From: Desertivibrio insolitus
GTDB lineage: Bacteria; Actinomycetota; Actinomycetes; Actinomycetales; Microbacteriaceae
DNA: 64,000 bases
Direction: 5' to 3'
NCBI RefSeq assembly: GCF_017355965.1
Contig: NZ_JAFIQW010000002.1
Location: 393,170 to 457,169 of the forward strand
The notes beneath the pieces were generated by a model that was not told the DNA's origin, searched no databases, and saw nothing but the letters and a program-made list of their open reading frames with translations. Each line of letters starts with the position of its first letter. Positions within the stretch are counted from its first letter, which is position 1. Both the position numbers and the translations under genes were made by a program. This document shows, piece by piece, positions 6,850 to 15,723 of this stretch.

Positions 6850-9666
6850 ATGCATCCGAGAGTCACTGCGATCCTCGTCGCCTCCACCGGGGCGGGGGTA
6901 CTTCCGGCGACGCTCGACGCGCTCGCCGCTCTGACCCACGCTCCCGATCGCGTCGTCGCCGTCGACGTCGCGTCGAAGGATGCCACGCGGGCCCTGCTCG
7001 AGCGGGCCAACCCCGGTCACGTCGTCTCCCTGCGGCACGAACTCGGGTTCGGCGAAGCGGTCATGCACGGCGTGCGCTCCCTCGACGACCCCGCCTCCGA
7101 CGCGGAGTGGGTGTGGCTGCTGGGGCACGACAACGCGCCGGAGCCCGGCGCTCTCCGCGCGCTGCTCGCCGCGGTCGAGCGGGCGCCCTCCGTCGGCGTC
7201 GCGGGACCTAAGCTCGTGCATGCCGCGCGCCGCGACACGATCGCCTCGTTCGGGCAGACCCTCACCCGCCTCGGCGCGACGGTACAACTGGTCGACGACG
7301 AACTCGACCAGGCGCAGCACGACGAGCAGCACGACGTGCTCGGCGTGAGCGCGCAGGGCATGCTGATCCGGCGTGACCTGCTCGAGCGGCTCGGCTTCGA
7401 CCCGGCCCTCCCTCACCTCGACGCCGGGCTCGATCTCGCCGTGCGGGCGCGGCTCGCGGGCGTGCGGGTGGTCACGGTGCCCGACGCACGCGTCGTGACG
7501 AGCGGTTCCCCCGAGACCTTCGGACGCGGCCACGTCACGCCGGCACGTCGGCGTCGCTTCGTCCGCACCGCGGGGCTGCACCGTCGCCTGGTCTACGCGC
7601 CGTGGTGGGCCGCGCCGCTGCATTGGCTGAGCCTCCTGCCGCTCGCGATGGTGCGCAGCGTCTGGCACCTGCTCCGCAAGCGACCCGGTGCCGTGCCCGG
7701 GGAGTTCGTCGCCGCCCTCGTCGCGATGGCCCGCATCGGCGCCGTCGTGTCGGCGCGCACGCGGCTGCGACGTGGTCGCCGGCTCGGCTGGAAGGCGATC
7801 GCCCCGCTCCGGATGAGCCCCGCGGAGGTGCGGGAACGACGCGCGCAGCACCGCGAGGCGGCCGTGGCGTCGATCGCGGTCGAGCACGAGGAGCTGAACC
7901 CGGCGACCTTCGTCGCCTCCGGGGGGCTCTGGACCGTGCTCGGTCTTACGGCGCTCTCACTCGTGCTGCTGCACCCGTTCGTCGGTGCGGAGGCCGCCTC
8001 CGGAGGAGGCCTGCTGCCGCTGGCGCACGAGGTGAGCGAACTCTGGCGCAACCTCTACTCGGGCTGGCGCGACCTCGGCGCGGGCTTCACGGGGGCCGCC
8101 GATCCGTTCGCATGGGTGCTCGCCGCGCTGGGGACCCTGACCTTCTGGCAGCCCTCCCTCTCGGTCGTGCTCCTCGTGCTCGCGGCGATCCCGCTCGCCG
8201 GCCTCACCGCCTGGTTCGCGGTGCGCGACGTCACCGTCCACCGGGCGTGGGTGCCGGCCGTCGGCGCCGTCGTCTGGGCGCTCGCGCCGATGTTCCTCAC
8301 CTCCCTCTCGGACGGTCGGCTCGGCGCGGTGCTCGCTCACGTGCTGCTGCCGGTCTTCGCGCTCGCGCTGCTGCGGGCACCCCGCTCCTGGCCCGCCGCC
8401 GCCTCCGCCGGGCTGCTCCTCGCCGTCATCGGAGCGGGAGTACCGGCGCTCGTCCCGCCGCTCGCGCTGGCGGTGCTCGTCCGGGCCGCGCTGCACGTGC
8501 GGCGCCTGGTGCGGGTGCTGGCGGTGCTGCTGCCCGTGCTCGCCCTGTATGCGCCGCTAGCGGTGGAGCAGACCTCCCGCGGGACCCCGCTCGGGCTGCT
8601 CGCGGATCCCGGCGCCCCCGCGGCGCTCGCGCCCGCGACCCCGTGGCAGCTCGCCCTCGGCTTCCCCGAACGCGGGGTGAGCGGCTGGTACGACCTGCTC
8701 GCCAACTTCGACGTCGCCGCGTGGACACCCGCGGTGGTCGCCGTCACGGTCGCGCCCGTGGCGCTTCTCGCTCTCGCCTCGCTCGCGACGGGACCGGTGC
8801 GGCGGGCGGTGCCCGCACTCGCCGTCGCGCTCGTCGGCTTCGCCACGGCGGTCGTCGCGTCGACCCTCGCGGTCGCGGTCGACGGCGCCGAGGCGCTGCC
8901 GCTCTGGACGGGCGGCCCCCTCTCGCTCTACTGGCTCGGCCTGGTCGGCGCCGCGGCCCTCGCGCTCGACGGCATCCGCGTGCCCAGCGCCCTCGGCACC
9001 GTCGCCGCCGTGGGCTCAGCGCTCGCGATCGCGCCCGTGGCCCTCGCCGCCGTCACCGGCGCCGCGCTCGTGCAGCCCTCGAACCCGCGACTGCTGCCGC
9101 CCTACGTCGTCGCGGCGGACGAGGCGACGCCCGGCCGGTCGACCCTCGTGCTGCAGCCCGACGGCGCCGGCCTCGCCGCCCGGCTCGAGGTGGGCGACGG
9201 CTCCACCCTCGACGACCAGTCGACGCTCGCCTACACCGCGACCGGCACCTCGGAGGACGGGCGCCGGCTCGCCGTGCTCGCCGGCAACCTGGCGAGCGAG
9301 AGCGGCTACGACCCGAGCGCCGACCTCGACGAGTACGCGCTGAGCTTCGTGCTGCTCACCCCCGGCGACACCGCGGAGGAGCAGGCGATCGCGCAGCGCG
9401 TGTCGGACGCGCTCGACGGCAACGCGCGCGTGACCCCCGTCGGACAGACGGTGCGCGGCCTCCTCTGGCGCTTCCCCCAGGCGACGGATGCCGCGATCGC
9501 CGCCGCCGCCCCGTCGACGCTCTCCGTCGGCGTGGCCTCCGCCCAGGCCGCGGTGCTGCTCGTGAGCGCCCTGCTCGCCGTGCCGACGTCGCGGCGCCGG
9601 GTGCGCAGGATCAAGCCCGAACCGCTGGCCCCCGCGCAGACCTTCGAGGTTGAGGACGATGACTGA
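6850..9666 (+). CDS. Giant membrane glycosyltransferase (family 2 domain plus polytopic C-terminus)
   Basis: 938 residues. Residues 1-230 form a GT-A glycosyltransferase fold: AILVASTGAGVLPATLDAL start, VVAVDVASKDATRALL nucleotide-sugar segment, WLLGHDNAPEPGAL acidic motif and GVSAQGMLIRRDLLERLGFD acceptor region. After a TM region near 255-280 and a basic stretch, residues from about 350 to 790 hold many hydrophobic helices. An extracytoplasmic domain and a last helix (AQAAVLLVSALLAVP) follow. Such proteins sit next to whiB2 and manB in many actinobacteria and are presumed to build an envelope polysaccharide or lipoglycan. The donor is unknown. ATG 6850 is chosen for the leaderless promoter seven bases upstream. 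The stop overlaps the next gene by eight bases. Confidence 0.85.
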   Translation: MHPRVTAILVASTGAGVLPATLDALAALTHAPDRVVAVDVASKDATRALLERANPGHVVSLRHELGFGEAVMHGVRSLDDPASDAEWVWLLGHDNAPEPGALRALLAAVERAPSVGVAGPKLVHAARRDTIASFGQTLTRLGATVQLVDDELDQAQHDEQHDVLGVSAQGMLIRRDLLERLGFDPALPHLDAGLDLAVRARLAGVRVVTVPDARVVTSGSPETFGRGHVTPARRRRFVRTAGLHRRLVYAPWWAAPLHWLSLLPLAMVRSVWHLLRKRPGAVPGEFVAALVAMARIGAVVSARTRLRRGRRLGWKAIAPLRMSPAEVRERRAQHREAAVASIAVEHEELNPATFVASGGLWTVLGLTALSLVLLHPFVGAEAASGGGLLPLAHEVSELWRNLYSGWRDLGAGFTGAADPFAWVLAALGTLTFWQPSLSVVLLVLAAIPLAGLTAWFAVRDVTVHRAWVPAVGAVVWALAPMFLTSLSDGRLGAVLAHVLLPVFALALLRAPRSWPAAASAGLLLAVIGAGVPALVPPLALAVLVRAALHVRRLVRVLAVLLPVLALYAPLAVEQTSRGTPLGLLADPGAPAALAPATPWQLALGFPERGVSGWYDLLANFDVAAWTPAVVAVTVAPVALLALASLATGPVRRAVPALAVALVGFATAVVASTLAVAVDGAEALPLWTGGPLSLYWLGLVGAAALALDGIRVPSALGTVAAVGSALAIAPVALAAVTGAALVQPSNPRLLPPYVVAADEATPGRSTLVLQPDGAGLAARLEVGDGSTLDDQSTLAYTATGTSEDGRRLAVLAGNLASESGYDPSADLDEYALSFVLLTPGDTAEEQAIAQRVSDALDGNARVTPVGQTVRGLLWRFPQATDAAIAAAAPSTLSVGVASAQAAVLLVSALLAVPTSRRRVRRIKPEPLAPAQTFEVEDDD

Positions 9667-11071
9667 CCCCAGGACCCGCCGCCGCCACGCGCTCCGCGTC
9701 GCCGCCATCAGCGCCGCGCTCGTGCTGGCGGGCGGCGCCGTCGCCGGGGCGTCCTTCGCGCCGCTTCCCGAATACAGCGTCACCGCCGACGGCATCCTCG
9801 TCGAGCCCGTCGCGACGACGCAGCAGCGCGCCTGCCCGGGGCCGATGCTGACGGTCGGCGCCGACGGTGCCGTCTCGAGCAGCGGGACCCCCGCGACGCT
9901 CTTCGCCGCGACGTCCGGCGAGGTCACGAACGGCTCGCTCAGCGCGACGCAGAACTCCACCGGCACTCTGCCGGCCGTCGGCGCCCTCGCACCGGTCGAC
10001 GCCGCCTCGCAACTCGCGGGCAGCCAGACCGAGACGCTGACCGGCGAGGAGCAGGCCGGCCTCGCCGTGGCAGCGTGCCAGGAAGGGTCGGGCGACGCCT
10101 GGCTCGTCGGCGGCGCGACGACCACCGGACGCACGACCGTGCTCACGCTGGCCAACCCGTCGCAGGTGCCCGCCACGGTCGACCTCGACCTCTACGGCGA
10201 GGGCGGCCCGATCACCGCGCCGGGCACGGAAGGCATTTCGGTCGCGGCCGGCAGTCAGCGGGTGCTCTCGCTCGCGGGCTTCGCCCCCGACGTGGTCTCA
10301 CCCGTCGTGCACGTCTCCAGTCGCGGCGGCTCCGTCGTCGCCGACCTGCAGCAGACCACCGTCCGGACCCTCGAGGCCGGGGGAGTGGACCTCATCGGGC
10401 CCTCGGCGCCTCCTGCCACCGACGCGGTGATCCCCGGCGTCGTGCTCGGGCAGGTCGCCGCCGTCGAGAACCGGCTCGGCGAGGAGGGCTACGGCGACCT
10501 CGCGCCCACGCTGCGGCTGCTCGCCACCGGCGGGCAGCCGACGACCGTCTCGGTCACCGTCGTGCCGGAGGACCCGAACCTGGCCGGCGCCGTGTTCGAC
10601 GTCCCGCTCGAGGCCGGGGTCGTCTTCGACCTCCCCGTCGAGGGGCTGGCCGAGGGCGCCTACGCGATCGAGCTCACGGCCGACACTCCCTTCGTCGCCG
10701 CGATGCGGGTCGCCACCGCCGACGACGCCGGCGTCAACGACTTCGCCTGGTCGACCACGACCGAGACGCTGGGCGACACGACGCTCGCCGTCCTCGCACC
10801 GGGCGAGGGTGCGGCGCTCCGCCTCGCGAATCCGGCGGACGTTCCCGCGACCGTGACCGTGGCCGCTCCCGGCGGTACGAGCAGCGTCGAGGTCCCGGCG
10901 GGCGGTGCCGTCGGCGTTCCCGTCGAGGCATCCGCGGCCTACACCCTGACGGGAACCGAGGGCCTGCACGCCGCGGCCTCATACGGCACGCCCGCCAAGG
11001 CCGGATGGCTCGCGCTCGGCCGTCCCGCGCCGGGCTCGTCGCCGATCACCGTGTACCCGGTGCCGCGCTGA
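9659..11071 (+). CDS. DUF5719 family secreted/anchored protein
   Basis: 470 residues, starting inside the end of the glycosyltransferase gene (ATG 9659, stop overlap 9664-9666). A basic start (MTDPRTRRRHALR) leads into one hydrophobic segment (VAAISAALVLAGGAVAGAS), a signal peptide or anchor. The rest is Val/Thr/Ala-rich with repeated beta-type segments such as TVLTLANPSQVPATVDLDLYG and ALRLANPADVPATVTVAAPG, suggesting a chain of beta-sandwich domains outside the membrane. The order GT2, DUF5719, DUF3499, phosphomannomutase is conserved in actinobacteria. Tight coupling suggests it serves the glycan made by the upstream enzyme; no activity is known. Confidence 0.8.
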   Translation: MTDPRTRRRHALRVAAISAALVLAGGAVAGASFAPLPEYSVTADGILVEPVATTQQRACPGPMLTVGADGAVSSSGTPATLFAATSGEVTNGSLSATQNSTGTLPAVGALAPVDAASQLAGSQTETLTGEEQAGLAVAACQEGSGDAWLVGGATTTGRTTVLTLANPSQVPATVDLDLYGEGGPITAPGTEGISVAAGSQRVLSLAGFAPDVVSPVVHVSSRGGSVVADLQQTTVRTLEAGGVDLIGPSAPPATDAVIPGVVLGQVAAVENRLGEEGYGDLAPTLRLLATGGQPTTVSVTVVPEDPNLAGAVFDVPLEAGVVFDLPVEGLAEGAYAIELTADTPFVAAMRVATADDAGVNDFAWSTTTETLGDTTLAVLAPGEGAALRLANPADVPATVTVAAPGGTSSVEVPAGGAVGVPVEASAAYTLTGTEGLHAAASYGTPAKAGWLALGRPAPGSSPITVYPVPR

Positions 11072-11093
11072 CGCACGCCCGCGACGCTCGGCG

Positions 11094-11528
11094 TCAGAAG
11101 TGGCGGTAGCGCTCCGGCGCTATGTCCCACGGGTCGCGGCCGAGCAGTTCGGCGACGGCCCGGAACACGCAGCTCTCGATCAGCGAGCGGCGATGCCACT
11201 CGTCGTTCTTGTGCAGGTGGGCCATCCGCTCGATCGGCAGCCGGTACAGCACGACGCGGCGCTCGGCACGCGACACCGCCCAGCGGTCGACTCCGGCGCG
11301 CCCCACGGTGCGCGGCACCCCGGCGACCTCGAAGCGCACGCCCTCGAGCTCGTCCGGCCACAGGTCGCGCACGTAGTCCACGGCCGACGCGACGGTCTGG
11401 TCGAACAGGTCGAGCCTGGTCCTCAGCAGCGGAAGGTGGGGTCCGGCGACGGACCCGCGGATGCCTCTGCCGTGCCGGTCACGGGACTTCAGACGGGCAC
11501 TCGAGCGACGCGATCCCGATCTGGGCAT
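11094..11528 (-). CDS. Zincin-like metallopeptidase family protein (Rv3259-like), metal motif not seen
   Basis: 144 residues. A basic Ser/Arg-rich N-terminus leads to RLDLFDQTVASAVDYVRDLWPDEL and RRVVLYRLPIERMAHL, features of the small actinobacterial zincin-like family beside manB. The place where related proteins carry HExxH here reads SLIESCVFRAVAELLG, with no His pair, so peptidase activity is doubtful. ATG 11528 is chosen: TACGAT lies six bases upstream on the minus strand (leaderless). It is divergent from DUF3499, as in the M. tuberculosis Rv3259/Rv3258c arrangement. Function unknown. Confidence 0.75.
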   Translation of the reverse strand: MPRSGSRRSSARLKSRDRHGRGIRGSVAGPHLPLLRTRLDLFDQTVASAVDYVRDLWPDELEGVRFEVAGVPRTVGRAGVDRWAVSRAERRVVLYRLPIERMAHLHKNDEWHRRSLIESCVFRAVAELLGRDPWDIAPERYRHF

Positions 11529-11534
11529 GTTGCA

Positions 11535-11540
11535 ATCGTA
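11535..11540 (-). promoter_or_regulatory. Candidate leaderless -10 of the zincin-like gene
   Basis: Minus strand TACGAT, six bases before ATG 11528. The divergent DUF3499 gene has TATCGT at 11558-11563, nine bases before its ATG, so both genes may be transcribed from within 45 bases. Confidence 0.5.
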
Positions 11541-11572
11541 ATCGCCGGGGCGGCACGTATCGTTGAGCCCTG

Positions 11573-11794
11573 ATGTCCCCACGTCCGTGCAGCAAGGTCT
11601 CCTGCCAGGAGCAGGCGACGGTGACGCTCACCTACGTGTACGCCGACTCGATGGTCGTGCTGGGGCCGCTCAGCCAGCATCCCGAGCCGCACAGCTACGA
11701 CCTGTGCGCGCGCCACTCCGAGCGACTCTCCGCCCCGCAGGGCTGGCAGGTCGTGCGGCACGCGGTGCTCGGCGATGTAGGTTTTGCGTCGTGA
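11573..11794 (+). CDS. DUF3499 family protein
   Basis: 73 residues. It contains Cys/His pairs (SPRPCSKVSCQEQA near the start; YDLCARHSERL in the middle) that look like a small zinc-binding site. The core VTLTYVYADSMVVLGPLS is typical of DUF3499, an actinobacterial family of unknown function found directly upstream of phosphomannomutase. The stop TGA overlaps the GTG start of manB (GTGA), so translation is probably coupled, although manB also has its own promoter-like element. Confidence 0.88.
   Translation: MSPRPCSKVSCQEQATVTLTYVYADSMVVLGPLSQHPEPHSYDLCARHSERLSAPQGWQVVRHAVLGDVGFAS
11778..11783 (+). promoter_or_regulatory. Candidate leaderless -10 of manB
   Basis: TAGGTT followed by seven bases and the GTG start at 11791. 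It lies inside the end of DUF3499. Confidence 0.45.
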
Positions 11795-13212
11795 CTTCGC
11801 AGACCATCGACCTCACCGCGTTCATCAAGGCCTACGACGTGCGGGGCCTCGTCGGATCCCAGATGACCCCCGAGGTCGTCGAGGCCCTCGCCGCGGGCTT
11901 CGTCGACGAGGTCGGCGCCGCCGGACGCGACGTGGTCGTGGGTCACGACATGCGCGACTCGTCCCCGGAGTTCAAGGACGCCTTCGCCTCGGGCGCGCGC
12001 AAGCGCGGCGCGAACGTCGTCTCGATCGGCCTCTGCTCGACCGACATGACCTACTTCGCGTCGGGCCGGCTGGACGCCCCGGCCGCGATGTTCACCGCGA
12101 GCCACAACCCCGCGACCTACAACGGAATCAAGTTCAGCCGTGCGGGCGCCCAGGGCATCAGCCTTTCCACCGGCCTCGGCGGCATCCGTGACCGCGCCCA
12201 GGAGTTCCTCGCCTCCGGCATCCCCGTCGCCGAGCAGCAGGGCGGCTACCGCGAGCTCGACCTGCTCGCGGAGTACGCGGGCTACCTGCGCTCGCTCGTC
12301 GACCTCTCCGGCATCCGTCCCCTCCGCGTCGTCGTCGACGCCGGCAACGGGATGAGCGGCAAGACGGTGCCCGCCGTGCTCGGCACGGCCGCCGGCCTGC
12401 CTGAGCTGCCGATCGAGATCATCCCGCTCTACTTCGAGCTCGACGGCACGTTCCCGAACCACGAGGCGAACCCGCTCGACCCGAAGAATATCGTCGACCT
12501 GCAGAAGGCCGTCGTCGAGCACCGTGCCGACCTCGGGCTCGCCTTCGACGGCGACGCCGACCGCTGCTTCCTCGTCGACGAGCGCGGGGAGGCCGTGAGC
12601 GCCTCGGCGATCGCCGCGATCGTCGCCAAGCGCGAGATCGACCGCGTGCGCGCGGCCCAGCCCGACGGCGAGATCGTGGTCATCCACAACCTGCTCACGT
12701 CGCGCTTCGTGCCCGAGACCATCGAGCGGTCTGGCGCGCAGCCGCTGCGCTCCCGCGTCGGGCACTCGTACATCAAGGACGAGATGGCGGCGAGCGGCGC
12801 GATCTTCGGCGGCGAGCACTCGGCGCACTACTACTTCCGCGACTTCTGGGGCGCCGACAACGGCATGCTCGCCGCGATGCACGTGCTCGCGGAGTTCGGC
12901 TCGCAGGAGCGCCCGCTCTCGGCGCTCTCCGACGCGGTCAGCCCCTACACGCTGAGCGGCGAGATCAACTCGACCGTCGAGGACATCCCGGCCGTCTACG
13001 CCCGCATCGTCGACCGGTTCTCCGGCCGCGGCGACTTCGACGAGCTCGACGGCCTCACCGTCACCGGCCCCGTGTCGACGGATGCCGACTGGTGGTGGTT
13101 CAACGTCCGCCCGTCGAACACCGAGCCGCTGCTCCGGCTCAACGTCGAGGCGTCGAGCCCGGCCGAGATGGAGCGGGTGCGCGACGAGGTGCTCGCGCTC
13201 ATCCGCGCTTGA
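11791..13212 (+). CDS. manB: Phosphomannomutase/phosphoglucomutase
   Basis: 473 residues, alpha-D-phosphohexomutase family, converting mannose-6-phosphate to mannose-1-phosphate (and often glucose phosphates). Landmarks in order: FIKAYDVRGLVG (N-terminal substrate loop), phosphoserine loop MFTASHNPATYNGIK (Ser is the phosphorylated residue), magnesium loop AFDGDADRCFLVDE, sugar loop GGEHSAHYYF and phosphate-binding loop RPSNTEPLLRLNVE. All four active-site loops are intact and length is normal. With ManA at 1.4 kb it supplies mannose-1-phosphate for GDP-mannose and the neighbouring glycosyltransferase. Confidence 0.94.
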   Translation: MTSQTIDLTAFIKAYDVRGLVGSQMTPEVVEALAAGFVDEVGAAGRDVVVGHDMRDSSPEFKDAFASGARKRGANVVSIGLCSTDMTYFASGRLDAPAAMFTASHNPATYNGIKFSRAGAQGISLSTGLGGIRDRAQEFLASGIPVAEQQGGYRELDLLAEYAGYLRSLVDLSGIRPLRVVVDAGNGMSGKTVPAVLGTAAGLPELPIEIIPLYFELDGTFPNHEANPLDPKNIVDLQKAVVEHRADLGLAFDGDADRCFLVDERGEAVSASAIAAIVAKREIDRVRAAQPDGEIVVIHNLLTSRFVPETIERSGAQPLRSRVGHSYIKDEMAASGAIFGGEHSAHYYFRDFWGADNGMLAAMHVLAEFGSQERPLSALSDAVSPYTLSGEINSTVEDIPAVYARIVDRFSGRGDFDELDGLTVTGPVSTDADWWWFNVRPSNTEPLLRLNVEASSPAEMERVRDEVLALIRA

Positions 13213-13273
13213 GTCGTTCCGTGAGCTGAAGGGCAGCCCGACGCGGAGCCGGTAACAGGGCGCCCTCGGATGC

Positions 13274-13279
13274 GAGAAT
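13274..13279 (+). promoter_or_regulatory. Candidate leaderless -10 of ahcY
   Basis: GAGAAT followed by seven bases and ATG 13287. It deviates from TANNNT at position 1 only. Confidence 0.4.
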
Positions 13280-13286
13280 TGCACAC

Positions 13287-14768
13287 ATGACCCTCGCGCC
13301 CCAGACATCCGTGCTGCCCTTCAAGGTGCGGGACCTCTCGCTCGCCGAGGCCGGACGCCACCAGATCCGCCTCGCCGAGAACGAGATGCCCGGACTCATG
13401 GCCCTCCGTGAGGAGTTCGGCCCGACGCAGCCGCTGAAGGGCGCGCGTGTCGCCGGCAGCCTGCACATGACGGTGCAGACCGCCGTGCTGATCGAGACCC
13501 TCGTCGCCCTCGGCGCCCAGGTGCGCTGGGCGAGCTGCAACATCTTCTCCACCCAGGACGAGGCCGCCGCGGCGATCGCCGTCGGCCCGACCGGCACCCC
13601 GGACGCCCCCGCGGGCGTGCCGGTGTTCGCCTGGAAGGGCGAAACTCTCGAGGAGTACTGGTGGTGCGCCGACCGCATCTTCGACTGGTCCGCGGAGGCC
13701 GCCGCTGCCGGTGAGGACTGGGACGGCCCGAACATGATCCTCGACGACGGTGGCGACGCCACCCTGCTCGTGCACAAGGGTCGCGAGTTCGAGGCGCAGG
13801 GCTTCGTGCCCGAGGCATCCGAGGGCGACAGCGGCGAGTACCGCATCGTGCTCGACCTGCTGCGCCGCTCCCTCGCGGCCGACCCCACCCGCTGGACCCG
13901 CGTCGGCGACGGCATCATGGGCGTCACCGAGGAGACCACGACGGGCGTCCACCGCCTGTACGAGCTCACCGCCAAGGGCGATCTGCTCTTCCCCGCCATC
14001 AACGTCAACGACTCCGTCACCAAGTCGAAGTTCGACAACAAGTACGGCATCCGGCACTCGCTGCCCGACGGCCTCAACCGTGCCACGGACGTGCTGATCG
14101 GCGGCAAGGTGGCGTTCGTCGCGGGCTACGGCGACGTCGGCAAGGGCGCCGCCGAGGCGCTGCGCGGCCAGGGAGCCCGCGTGATCGTCAGCGAGGTCGA
14201 CCCGATCAACGCGCTGCAGGCCGCGATGGACGGCTTCCAGGTGGCGAAGCTCGAGAGCGTGATCGACCAGATCGACATCCTCATCACCGGCACCGGCAAC
14301 ACGCGCGTCGTGACCATCGATCACCTGCTGGGACTCAAGCACCTCGCGATCGTCGGCAACGTCGGCCACTTCGACGACGAGATCGACATGGCGGCGCTCG
14401 AGTCGCTCGAGGGCGCCGAGAAGGTCGAGATCAAGCCGCAGGTGCACGAGTGGCGGCTGCCCACCGGCCGCAGCATCCTCGTGCTCAGCGAGGGTCGCCT
14501 GATGAACCTCGGCAACGCGACCGGTCACCCGTCGTTCGTGATGTCCGCGTCGTTCTCGAACCAGGTGCTCGCGCAGCTCGAGTTGTACGTCGACGGCGCC
14601 AAGTACGAGAACCGGGTCTACGTGCTGCCGAAGAAGCTCGACGAGAAGGTGGCGCGCCTGCACATCGGCGCGCTCGGCGTCGAGCTCACGCAGCTCACCG
14701 AGGAGCAGGCCGCATACATCGGCGTGGACCCGGAGGGGCCGTACAAGGTGGACCACTACCGCTACTGA
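13287..14768 (+). CDS. ahcY: Adenosylhomocysteinase (S-adenosyl-L-homocysteine hydrolase)
   Basis: 493 residues. Splits S-adenosylhomocysteine into homocysteine and adenosine, removing the inhibitor left by methyl transfers. Substrate regions include [30 protein letters not shown] and the metal-free catalytic stretch [16 protein letters not shown]. The NAD-binding motif is [20 protein letters not shown]. The end [12 protein letters not shown] is the family hallmark: the Lys and Tyr complete the NAD site of the neighbouring subunit. Length and the bacterial-type insert fit the actinobacterial form. A GC hairpin (14781-14799) follows. Confidence 0.97.
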   Translation: MTLAPQTSVLPFKVRDLSLAEAGRHQIRLAENEMPGLMALREEFGPTQPLKGARVAGSLHMTVQTAVLIETLVALGAQVRWASCNIFSTQDEAAAAIAVGPTGTPDAPAGVPVFAWKGETLEEYWWCADRIFDWSAEAAAAGEDWDGPNMILDDGGDATLLVHKGREFEAQGFVPEASEGDSGEYRIVLDLLRRSLAADPTRWTRVGDGIMGVTEETTTGVHRLYELTAKGDLLFPAINVNDSVTKSKFDNKYGIRHSLPDGLNRATDVLIGGKVAFVAGYGDVGKGAAEALRGQGARVIVSEVDPINALQAAMDGFQVAKLESVIDQIDILITGTGNTRVVTIDHLLGLKHLAIVGNVGHFDDEIDMAALESLEGAEKVEIKPQVHEWRLPTGRSILVLSEGRLMNLGNATGHPSFVMSASFSNQVLAQLELYVDGAKYENRVYVLPKKLDEKVARLHIGALGVELTQLTEEQAAYIGVDPEGPYKVDHYRY

Positions 14769-14780
14769 GCGCAGAGCCGC

Positions 14781-14799
14781 GCCGCCCGGTCAGGGCGGC
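14781..14799. terminator. Hairpin between convergent ahcY and RDD gene
   Basis: A perfect 7-bp GC stem (14781-14787 with 14793-14799) and five-base loop, 12 bases after the ahcY stop. It could serve both converging genes. Confidence 0.5.
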
Positions 14800-14855
14800 G
14801 GCCGACGGTGCCGCGGGGCCGACGCCTCGCGGCATCCGTCGTTCCGGGCCGTGGT

Positions 14856-15707
14856 CTAGCGGTCGGGGAAGCCCCGGCGCGTGCCCTCGAGCACGGGGGA
14901 GAGCAGCTGCAGCCGCGTGCGCTCGCCCTCGAGGGCCGCGTACTCGCGGCCGCGGCGCACCGCCGACACCGCGACGAGGAACGCCTCGGGGTGGGCCTGC
15001 GGCACGGGGGAGACGAAGGCGGACGCCTCGTTCGCGAGCTCGCGCGCGAGCCGGTCCCGCGTCGAGGGCGACAGCTTCGGCGCCTGAGACAGGAACTGGC
15101 TGATGCGGCGGGAGAGCGCGTCGGGCATCCGGGCGACGTCCGCCAGCCGCGCCCAGTCGGTGAGCTCGGGTGGCACGTCGAGCGCGGGCGGCGGCAGCTT
15201 CGCGACCCGCTCGTACTGGCTGTAGGTGCCGGCGAGGAGGTCGCCGAGGCGCTTGGAGCGTCCGTTGAGCATCGCCGTGATCGCGGCGATGCCGCCGAAG
15301 GACATGAAGACCTCGATGACGCCGACGAGGCCGCGGATGAAGGCGTGCCGGAAGCCGATCGCCCCGCCGTCGTCGCGCACGACGCGGGCGCCGATCGCGT
15401 ACTTGCCGATGGACTTGCCCTTCGTGGCGGTCTCGATCGTCACCGGCAGCACGACGATGCAGAGCACGAGCGAGGCGATCGCGACGGCGGCGGCGGAGGC
15501 GTTGTCGAGGAACTGCGAGAACAGCGGCGAGAACGCGATCAGCACGATCCCGATGTAGAGCACGACGACGCACAGAAAGTCGATGGCCGCGCCCGCGGCG
15601 CGGAGCATGAATCCGGCCGGACGGAGGTCGAGGGCGACCGCCTCACCGGTGATGAGTTCGCGCTCGTGGTCGGCGTAGGCGAGCGAGGACTGCTCCACCT
15701 GGGCCAT
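14856..15707 (-). CDS. RDD family membrane protein
   Basis: 283 residues. After an N-terminal hydrophilic stretch comes the RDD domain: LRPAGFMLRAAGAAIDFL first helix, a second helix LVLCIVVLPVTIETATKGKSIGK and a third helix after IGFRHAFIRGL. SKRLGDLLAGTYSQ closes it, and a soluble helical tail of about 110 residues ends the protein. RDD proteins are polytopic, of poorly known role; some act as ion antiporters. It is divergent from the SpoIIM-like gene with only 16 bases between start codons, so the promoters must overlap the coding regions or each other. It belongs to the membrane/MoxR cluster that follows. Confidence 0.85.
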   Translation of the reverse strand: MAQVEQSSLAYADHERELITGEAVALDLRPAGFMLRAAGAAIDFLCVVVLYIGIVLIAFSPLFSQFLDNASAAAVAIASLVLCIVVLPVTIETATKGKSIGKYAIGARVVRDDGGAIGFRHAFIRGLVGVIEVFMSFGGIAAITAMLNGRSKRLGDLLAGTYSQYERVAKLPPPALDVPPELTDWARLADVARMPDALSRRISQFLSQAPKLSPSTRDRLARELANEASAFVSPVPQAHPEAFLVAVSAVRRGREYAALEGERTRLQLLSPVLEGTRRGFPDR

Positions 15708-15723
15708 GGGAGTATTACAGCAG

